Below, one piece after another: positions 1 to 4,622 of a stretch of 7,534 bases of DNA (position 1 is the first letter of the stretch; each line of letters starts with the position of its first letter). Under the pieces are notes generated by a model, which searched no databases, had not been told where the DNA came from, and saw only the letters and a program-made list of their open reading frames with translations. Origin of the DNA: JBDTLH01 sp039934875 (GTDB lineage: Bacteria > Acidobacteriota > Terriglobia > Terriglobales > Acidobacteriaceae); assembly GCA_039934875.1 (NCBI GenBank), contig JBDTLH010000018.1, positions 1 through 7,534 of the forward strand. Direction: 5' to 3'. Position numbers and translations under genes: made by a program.

Positions 1-1017
1 GATGAGAATGGAGTTGGCGCATCCCTCTTCTATGCCGCGGGCGAGGCGGTCGGTGTTGGTGACGAAGAGATCGTCTCCGACGAGTTGGATGCGGTCTCCG
101 ATGAGATCGGTGAGGTGCCGCCAGCCTGCCCAGTCGTCTTCGGCGAGTCCGTCTTCGATGGAGAGGATGGGATATTTTTTCGCCCAGTCGGCCCAGTATT
201 CGGCCATCTGTTCGGAGGTGTGCTCGGACTTATCGGATTTTTTGAAGATGTAGAGGCCGCGCTCTTTATCGTAGAACTCGCTGGCGGCGGGGTCGAGGGC
301 GATACCGACATCTTCTCCCACGCCGTATCCCGCGAGCTCGGTGGCTTCGAGGATGAGTTCGATGGCTTCCGCGCTCGATTTCAGGGAGGGTGCGAAGCCG
401 CCTTCGTCGCCGACTGAGGTCGAGTATCCGCGCTTCTTAAGTACGCCCTTGAGGTTATGGAAGATTTCGACGCCACAGCGCAGTGCGTCGGCGAAGGTCT
501 CCGCGCCAACGGGCATGACCATGAATTCCTGAAAATCAACGTTGGAATCGGCGTGCGCGCCGCCATTCAAGATGTTCATCATGGGGCAGGGAAGGACGTT
601 GGCGTTGACTCCGCCGAGGTAGCGATAGAGGGGGAGCTTGAGCGCGTTGGCGGCAGCGCGCGCGGTCGCCATCGAAACGGCGAGGATGGCGTTCGCGCCG
701 AGGCGGGATTTGTTGTCGGTGCCGTCAAGTCCGATCATGGTGCCGTCGATGAGGCGCTGGTCGGTCGCGTCCATGCCGGCGAGCGCGGGGGCGATGACGG
801 ACTCGATGTTGTCCACGGCCTTGAGGACTCCCTTGCCGAGATAGTGGGCCTTATCGCCATCGCGAAGTTCGACAGCTTCGTGCTCTCCGGTGGATGCGCC
901 GGAGGGGACGGCGGCGCGGCCTACGGCTCCGCCTTCGAGCAGAACGTCGGCTTCGACGGTGGGATTGCCGCGGGAATCGAGGATTTCACGGGCCTTGATG
1001 GCGAGGATCTGAGTCAT
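1..1017 (-). CDS. eno: Enolase (phosphopyruvate hydratase), 3' end cut off by the window edge
   Basis: Enolase interconverts 2-phosphoglycerate and phosphoenolpyruvate in cytoplasmic glycolysis and gluconeogenesis. The first 339 residues are visible; the family is usually about 430 long, so roughly 90 C-terminal residues lie outside. The N-terminus has the expected ILDSRGNPTVE (12-22). The mobile active-site loop SGAST is at 39-43, and the substrate-loop histidine is H155 in GGAHA. The general acid/base glutamate is E205 in GDEGG. The three Mg ligands are D242 (ALDPAASEF), E288 (SIEDG) and D315 (LVGDDLF). The last visible residues are NSILI; in the family the catalytic lysine comes next, so the window stops one codon short of it. 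I chose the ATG at 1015-1017 because it gives the normal family N-terminus and has AGGAG four bases upstream. The frame stays open for 35 more codons upstream, to an ATG at 1120-1122. The gene follows the M28 peptidase gene after a 328-base gap and probably has its own promoter. Identity is essentially certain. Confidence 0.98.
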   Translation of the reverse strand, partial: MTQILAIKAREILDSRGNPTVEADVLLEGGAVGRAAVPSGASTGEHEAVELRDGDKAHYLGKGVLKAVDNIESVIAPALAGMDATDQRLIDGTMIGLDGTDNKSRLGANAILAVSMATARAAANALKLPLYRYLGGVNANVLPCPMMNILNGGAHADSNVDFQEFMVMPVGAETFADALRCGVEIFHNLKGVLKKRGYSTSVGDEGGFAPSLKSSAEAIELILEATELAGYGVGEDVGIALDPAASEFYDKERGLYIFKKSDKSEHTSEQMAEYWADWAKKYPILSIEDGLAEDDWAGWRHLTDLIGDRIQLVGDDLFVTNTDRLARGIEEGCANSILI

Positions 1018-1021
1018 GTGT

Positions 1022-1026
1022 CTCCT
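1022..1026 (-). promoter_or_regulatory. Shine-Dalgarno sequence of eno
   Basis: On the minus strand this reads AGGAG, followed by four bases (ACAC) and then the ATG at 1015-1017. It favours that ATG over the in-frame ATG at 1120-1122, which has no such site. Confidence 0.8.
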
Positions 1027-1133
1027 GTTTGCGAAGTATTCGGAATGTTGCGCACGACGCTGGGCACGGTCGAGGAAGATGGATGCCCCAGTGGCGTCGC
1101 TGATGCTGCTGATGAGGGTCATGCGGACTAGTG

Positions 1134-1164
1134 ATTATAAATGGGGAGTGCATACTAACCGCAA
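1134..1164 (-). promoter_or_regulatory. Candidate sigma-70-type promoter for eno
   Basis: The minus strand carries a perfect TATAAT at 1134-1139. The best -35 candidate is TTGCGG at 1159-1164, which matches the consensus in only its first three bases and sits at a long 19-bp spacing. That -35 falls inside the left arm of the adjacent inverted repeat. Transcription would start near 1127, leaving a leader of about 110 bases before the standard eno ATG. The -10 is seen directly; promoter function is inference. Confidence 0.4.
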
Positions 1165-1335
1165 AGGACGCGGAGGACGCAAAGGAAGAGCGGAAAAGGC
1201 GCCTATTTGGCCCCGTGTGCAGTCTATTTGGTGATACCGAGTGCAGAGGTCCTGAGCGGCAAAGAGCGCCGCTCAGGATGACAAGCGCACCCTTACCGTC
1301 TCTTGTTCCTTTGCGTCCTCAGCGTCCTCTGTGGT
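1158..1335. repeat. Imperfect inverted-repeat element A between the M28 gene and eno
   Basis: The arms at 1158-1187 and 1306-1335 are reverse complements at 27 of 30 positions. Each arm is built from about three variants of a 9-base unit like GCAAAGGAC. The 118 bases between them include a perfect 11-bp hairpin (1250-1278) and the duplicated octamer CTATTTGG (1203-1210 and 1224-1231). The right arm begins 10 bases after the M28 stop codon, so the foldback would lie at the 3' end of that transcript, but no T-run follows it and it is not a standard terminator. GA-rich repeats of this type are, from general knowledge, dispersed in intergenic DNA of Acidobacteriota and some other phyla. The element fills most of the 1018-1345 gap, in which I see no gene. 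Confidence 0.75.
1250..1278. repeat. Perfect 11-bp stem-loop inside repeat element A
   Basis: TCCTGAGCGGC at 1250-1260 pairs perfectly with GCCGCTCAGGA at 1268-1278 around a 7-base loop. No T-run follows on either strand, so intrinsic termination is not supported. The right arm with its flank reads CGCTCAGGATGAC, a word I associate with dispersed repeats in Acidobacteriota; that link comes from memory and was not searched. Confidence 0.7.
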
Positions 1336-1345
1336 GAATGGATTA

Positions 1346-3142
1346 TTACTTCGGGGATTCGTCGGCTTGATCTTTGGCGTTCTTTTCTTGCGCTTCGATC
1401 GCTTTGGGCATGATGGCTTTTAGCGGCGCGGAGCGTTGTTCTTCGAGTTCGGGATGCGGCAGGGGTTTGCGCGGCAGCATCTGGTCGCGCATGGCGGTGT
1501 TGTACACGAAGATGGCTTCGACGGTCGCCATTTGCGCGAGATCATCGGGTTGCAGGCGCTCATAGGTATCCATGTTGGAGTGGTGAGTGCGGGAGCCGTA
1601 GGCCAGCGGGTCCTGAATAAATTGGAATCCGGGGATGCCGACCGCGTCGAAGGATTCGTGGTCGGTGCCTCCGGTGTGGCGCATGGTGAGGGTGGTGACG
1701 CCGAGGTCGCGCAGGGGCGCAATCCACTGGCGGAAGATGGGAGCGATGGCGGCATTATGTTCGAGATAGACGCCGCGCAGCCGGCCGCTTCCGTTATCCA
1801 CGTTGAAGTAACCGGAGATTTTGGCTTGCTCGGGCTTGAGTTGCAGAGGGCCGGCGGGCTTGCGCACAAATTCCGGCAGTTTTAGCTGGTCGGGCGCGGT
1901 AGAGAGCGGGACAAAGCCGAAGTGATCGCGAACGTATCCGACGGAGCCAAACTCACCCTCTTCTTCGCCGCTCCACAGGCCGATGCGGATGGTGCGGCGG
2001 GGATGGACGTGCAGCGCGTTCAGGATGCGCATGGCTTCCATAGCGACGATTGCGCCCGCGCCGTTGTCGGTCGCTCCGGTGCCGGAGGCCCACGAATCGA
2101 GGTGTCCGCCGAGCATGACGACCTGGTCTTTGAGGGCGGGATCAGCGCCGGGAATTTCGGCGATGGTGTCGAAGCCGTGCTCGTGGTCGCCGGTGAATTT
2201 TGCGTCCACGTTCATCTCGATGGTGACGGGAACGTGGGCTTTGAGCAGGCGATACACGCGCCCGTAGCTCTCAATGTTGGCGACCACGATGGGCAGCGGA
2301 TTGGCATGGTCACGCTGATACGCGAACCAGCCCATGTCGGCGCCGCTGTCGTCGAAGATGGTGCCGCCGGAGCCGCCTCCGTTCTTGCCGTCGCGGCTGG
2401 GCTTGATGATGGCGATGGCTTTCTCATCGGCGAGGAATTTGCCCAGCTTGTTTTGCAGCTCAAGCCGCTTCAGGAAGGGCGCAATCTGCTGCGCCAGGTT
2501 GCGTGGCGCCTCGGTAGGATAGGCGGCGAGCTTTCTCAGATCTTCTTCGGTGAGGCGCTCGAATAAAGGCTTGTCCACCGGCGGCACCGGGCGCATATCT
2601 CCGAGCAGGACGATTTTGCCCGCGAGCTTGCCCTTGTATTGATCGAAATCTTTTTCTTCTTTGACGTTGACCCAGACGGCCTCTCCGCTGATGGCGCCGT
2701 TGGTGGAGGGTGACCAGGGAGCAGCCTGGGCGATGAAGACAGCATTGTCGGGCACGGACATGCGCACCCAGGTGTTGATCTGCTGCCATCCCATGCCGAA
2801 TTCACCCCAGTCTTCGAGGTGGGCGTTGGCGCAGCCCATGGCAGTGAGTTGGTCGCGCGTCCAGTCATTGGCGCGCTTCATGTTGGGGGAGCCAGTGAGG
2901 CGGGGGCCGATGGCGTCGAAGAGGGCGCTGGCGTATTCCATGATGTGGGAGTGGGCGATCCCTTCGTCGCGAATAGCGGAGTACATGCTGAGATCGAGGT
3001 TCTCGCGCTCGGGCTGTGGAAGTTCGTAAGCGGGTTTTGTCTCGGCGGCGGGCGCGGGCTTCTTTTTCTGCGCGATGAGGGGAGAGGCGAGGGCGAGCAG
3101 TGCGGCAAGGGAGAGGGCGGCTGCACGACGGTATGGATGCAT
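1346..3142 (-). CDS. Secreted M28 family zinc metallopeptidase (carboxypeptidase Q-like)
   Basis: This is a predicted exported di-zinc exopeptidase of 598 residues that should remove amino acids from peptides outside the cytoplasm. Residues 1-24 form a signal peptide: MHPYRR, then a hydrophobic Ala/Leu stretch, with likely cleavage after PLIA before Q25. There is no lipobox cysteine. A PA-like insert spans roughly 150-335 (GEAVWVNV, GKIVLLGD). The M28 catalytic core follows, with ligands H347 (GGHLDSW), D359 (ATDNGAG), E393 as general base and E394 (SGEEEGEFGS), D449 (NVDNGSG) and H521 (THHSNMDTY). All five metal ligands and the base are present, so it looks active. The last 30 residues are rich in Lys, Glu and Ala. 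The frame is open 26 codons further upstream, but the ATG at 3140-3142 has AGGAG at good spacing and begins the signal peptide. Substrate specificity cannot be read from the sequence. Related inverted repeats flank the gene on both sides. Confidence 0.93.
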   Translation of the reverse strand: MHPYRRAAALSLAALLALASPLIAQKKKPAPAAETKPAYELPQPERENLDLSMYSAIRDEGIAHSHIMEYASALFDAIGPRLTGSPNMKRANDWTRDQLTAMGCANAHLEDWGEFGMGWQQINTWVRMSVPDNAVFIAQAAPWSPSTNGAISGEAVWVNVKEEKDFDQYKGKLAGKIVLLGDMRPVPPVDKPLFERLTEEDLRKLAAYPTEAPRNLAQQIAPFLKRLELQNKLGKFLADEKAIAIIKPSRDGKNGGGSGGTIFDDSGADMGWFAYQRDHANPLPIVVANIESYGRVYRLLKAHVPVTIEMNVDAKFTGDHEHGFDTIAEIPGADPALKDQVVMLGGHLDSWASGTGATDNGAGAIVAMEAMRILNALHVHPRRTIRIGLWSGEEEGEFGSVGYVRDHFGFVPLSTAPDQLKLPEFVRKPAGPLQLKPEQAKISGYFNVDNGSGRLRGVYLEHNAAIAPIFRQWIAPLRDLGVTTLTMRHTGGTDHESFDAVGIPGFQFIQDPLAYGSRTHHSNMDTYERLQPDDLAQMATVEAIFVYNTAMRDQMLPRKPLPHPELEEQRSAPLKAIMPKAIEAQEKNAKDQADESPK

Positions 3143-3148
3143 GGTGAG

Positions 3149-3153
3149 CTCCT
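3149..3153 (-). promoter_or_regulatory. Shine-Dalgarno sequence of the M28 peptidase gene
   Basis: The minus strand reads AGGAG six bases before the ATG at 3140-3142. It decides the start, because the longer frame (to 3220) has no comparable site and would bury the signal peptide behind 26 residues encoded partly by repeat DNA. Confidence 0.8.
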
Positions 3154-3184
3154 GCGATGAAATTTCCTGGGCAGACCAGAATAG

Positions 3185-3212
3185 CAGTTTCGGGTTTGCA
3201 GTTTCGAGTTTC
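3185..3212. repeat. Two tandem 14-base units (CAGTTTCGGGTTTG type)
   Basis: CAGTTTCGGGTTTG at 3185-3198 is followed directly by CAGTTTCGAGTTTC at 3199-3212, matching at 12 of 14 positions. A relative starting with the same ten bases lies at 4476-4503. It sits just upstream of the M28 gene, beside inverted repeat B, and looks like dispersed intergenic repeat rather than an operator. Confidence 0.55.
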
Positions 3213-3225
3213 AAAGTCAAAGGCG

Positions 3226-3336
3226 AACCACAGAGGACACGAAGGTTCCACGAAGGAACAAAAAGGAAAGAAAACGCAGAGCTTCTCTTTCAAGTTCTTT
3301 GTGTTCCTTTGTGTGACCTCTGTGTCCTTTGTGGTT
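3226..3336. repeat. Imperfect inverted-repeat element B between the methyltransferase-like and M28 genes
   Basis: The arms 3226-3260 and 3302-3336 are reverse complements at 29 of 35 positions, around a 41-base A-rich centre. The arm shares the exact 12-mer ACCACAGAGGAC (3227-3238) with element A, where it occurs on the opposite strand at 1324-1335. The two are therefore members of one repeat family. The element starts 21 bases after the methyltransferase stop codon and occupies much of the 215-base gap before the M28 start. No protein-coding signal is seen here; the short open frames across it are by-products of the repeat. Confidence 0.75.
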
Positions 3337-3357
3337 GCTTTTTCCTCCACATCGCGA

Positions 3358-4002
3358 CTACCGGCGGGCGAGGACCTCGCGGATGTTGTCGCGGGCGAGC
3401 ATGAATTTCACATTGGCGAAGTCGCGGAAGGTCTCTTCGATTTTGCGGTTCGGCATAGTGTTTTTGAGAGGGAGATCGATGTCGTACTGCAAGTCAAGCG
3501 CGCCGGGGCCAGTGATGTGATAGCGGTAGTGGGGCGTGGGAAGGGGAGTGGAAGTATCTCCGGCGCGGCGGGAGTGAAAGAGGGCGAGCAGGTATCCGCC
3601 GGGCTTCATGAGGGTGAAGATGCGGTGCGCGAGTGGGGGGGCGAGCGCGGGATCGATGTAGTCGAAGGTGTCCCAGCAGAGGGCGATATCGAAGCGGCGG
3701 TGGTTGGGAACGAGATTTTCGGCGAGGAATTGTTCGCTGTCGAACTGTTTGCCCTCGGAGGTTTCGACGATGTACAGCGGCTGTGAAGCGGCAGCGATGA
3801 TGTCTTCGCCGTAGATGCCGTGTCCCAGGTTGGTGAAGTGGGAGATGTTGCGCGGCGAAGTGGGGCCGAGTTGCAGCACCGTCATGCTCTCGTTATCGGC
3901 GGTCGCCTTCTGCAATTCCGCGAGTGCGGAGGAGGTGCGCTGGATGCTGGGGACGGATTGGTGACGGCGCTGCCCGGTCCCTCTCTTAAGCAGATTGAAC
4001 AT
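3358..4002 (-). CDS. Putative class I SAM-dependent methyltransferase-like protein
   Basis: This 214-residue protein has the layout of a small Rossmann-fold methyltransferase. A hydrophilic N-terminus (1-39) leads to TVLQLGPTSPRNI (41-52) in the place of motif I. FDIALCWDTFDYID (104-117) follows as the motif IV strand and acidic region, then LMKPGGYLLALFHS (131-144), the typical strand after 'LkPGG'. Motif I lacks the usual G-x-G-x-G, having only LQLGP, so SAM binding is plausible but not assured. No signal peptide or membrane segment is visible. The ATG at 4000-4002 was chosen although its Shine-Dalgarno is poor: it lies 16 bases after the bactofilin stop, which suggests translational coupling, and the open frame further upstream only reads through bactofilin in another frame. 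The substrate is unknown. It could instead be an inactive, binding-only relative. It is probably co-transcribed with the bactofilin gene. Confidence 0.72.
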   Translation of the reverse strand: MFNLLKRGTGQRRHQSVPSIQRTSSALAELQKATADNESMTVLQLGPTSPRNISHFTNLGHGIYGEDIIAAASQPLYIVETSEGKQFDSEQFLAENLVPNHRRFDIALCWDTFDYIDPALAPPLAHRIFTLMKPGGYLLALFHSRRAGDTSTPLPTPHYRYHITGPGALDLQYDIDLPLKNTMPNRKIEETFRDFANVKFMLARDNIREVLARR

Positions 4003-4018
4003 GTCGGATATCTTGAAA

Positions 4019-4432
4019 CTAACCCAATTTGATGGCGAGTTGCGCGGGCGATGCGGCGCTCTGTGTGGTGGACGCGGAAGTGGATGCGGCGGAGGCCGGA
4101 GTTGGTTCCGCGGCGTCACGCAGCATATCGATTTGCGCTTTGACCATAGCGCCCTCTTCGATGGACAAGCGGCGGCATTGCAGCTTGCCGGTGAAGCGGG
4201 CGGTGGAGCGGAACTCGACGCTCTCAGCGCCCTGTATATCGCCTTCGAGCGTGCCCGCGAGCGCCAGATGCTTGACTTCAATGGCCGCTTCGGTATGACT
4301 GTTGGGGCCGAGGGTAAGGCGGTTCCTGGGCAACTGGACGGTGCCGTGGAGCGTGCCGTCGAAGAGGAGGTCCTCCGCGCCTGAGAGTGCGCCCTCAATG
4401 CGTACGCTTTTACCTATGGAACTTGCTTCCAC
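4019..4432 (-). CDS. Bactofilin family cytoskeletal protein (polymer-forming beta-helix)
   Basis: Bactofilins (DUF583) polymerise without nucleotide into filaments or patches, often at membranes, and scaffold cell-wall enzymes, stalks or chromosome-partition proteins. This 137-residue protein shows the family's run of short beta-strand turns with Gly between small and hydrophobic residues: SVRIEGALSGAEDLLFDGTL (9-28), HLALAGTLEGDIQGAESV (55-72), ARFTGKLQCRRLSIEEGAMV (78-97). The closing 'l.IeeGA' turn is typical. A short N-terminus and an Ala/Ser/Thr-rich tail (about 108-131) flank the rod; no membrane segment is seen. The start is GTG at 4430-4432, preceded by GAGG four bases away. An ATG at 4455-4457 is in another frame and stops early. 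The methyltransferase-like gene follows after 16 bases. A candidate -10 box lies about 36 bases upstream. The family call is firm; the cellular role is unknown. Confidence 0.9.
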   Translation of the reverse strand: MEASSIGKSVRIEGALSGAEDLLFDGTLHGTVQLPRNRLTLGPNSHTEAAIEVKHLALAGTLEGDIQGAESVEFRSTARFTGKLQCRRLSIEEGAMVKAQIDMLRDAAEPTPASAASTSASTTQSAASPAQLAIKLG

Positions 4433-4467
4433 TGTGCCTCGTTTCGTCTGCTGACATGGATACTTCC

Positions 4468-4473
4468 ACTATA
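4468..4473 (-). promoter_or_regulatory. Candidate -10 box upstream of the bactofilin gene
   Basis: The minus strand reads TATAGT (five of six TATAAT bases), in an AT-rich patch unusual for this DNA. I find no convincing -35 at 16-18 bases. Placement would give a leader of about 30 bases, which is plausible. Low confidence. Confidence 0.25.
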
Positions 4474-4475
4474 TA

Positions 4476-4503
4476 CAGTTTCGGGCCTCAGGTTTTCGAG
4501 TTC
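4476..4503. repeat. Dispersed-repeat fragment related to the one at 3185-3212
   Basis: It begins with the same ten bases, CAGTTTCGGG, and ends in a similar TTTTCGAGTTC stretch. It lies in the 190-base gap between pnp and the bactofilin gene. Confidence 0.4.
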
Positions 4504-4552
4504 AAGAGCAAGGTCCGACCGTGGATTTCAGGGAAGGGCGAGGCGCAGGAAA

Positions 4553-4575
4553 AGGACGGGCGAGATGCCCGTCCT
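4553..4575 (-). terminator. GC-rich hairpin downstream of pnp, possible weak terminator or dispersed repeat
   Basis: AGGACGGGC at 4553-4561 and GCCCGTCCT at 4567-4575 form a perfect 9-bp stem around a 5-base loop. Read in the direction of pnp, the stem begins about 47 bases after the stop codon and ends into TTTTCC, so a weak intrinsic terminator is possible. The T-run is short. The same kind of sequence (a palindrome around GGACGGGC) is, from memory, a common dispersed intergenic repeat in Acidobacteriota, so the terminator role is uncertain. Confidence 0.4.
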
Positions 4576-4622
4576 ACCAGCGGCTGGAAGCTGGCGCTAC
4601 TGTGGTACGGCGCTACGTGCGT

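Noticed and set aside
457..1131. 224-codon open frame on the + strand
   Set aside because: Antisense to eno and its leader. It is a by-product of the enolase codon bias, with no ribosome site and no family features.
1158..1335. CRISPR-like array
   Set aside because: The repeated units are 9 bases, adjacent and imperfect, with inverted rather than regularly spaced direct copies. There are no spacers and no cas genes.
1131..1337. 68-codon + strand frame beginning MIINGECILTAKDAEDAKEE
   Set aside because: It translates inverted repeat A. Peptides like TAKDAEDAKEE are typical products of GA-rich repeats that are wrongly annotated as hypothetical proteins.
2865..3350. 161-codon minus-strand frame beginning MEEKATTKDTEVTQRNTKN
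   Set aside because: Its start lies in inverted repeat B and the remainder overlaps the M28 gene in another frame. The M28 frame has the signal peptide and catalytic motifs.
4003..4398. Long N-terminal extension of the methyltransferase-like frame
   Set aside because: These 132 codons are bactofilin DNA read in another frame, giving an Arg/Pro/Ser-rich sequence of no family character. The ATG at 4000-4002 is the sensible start.
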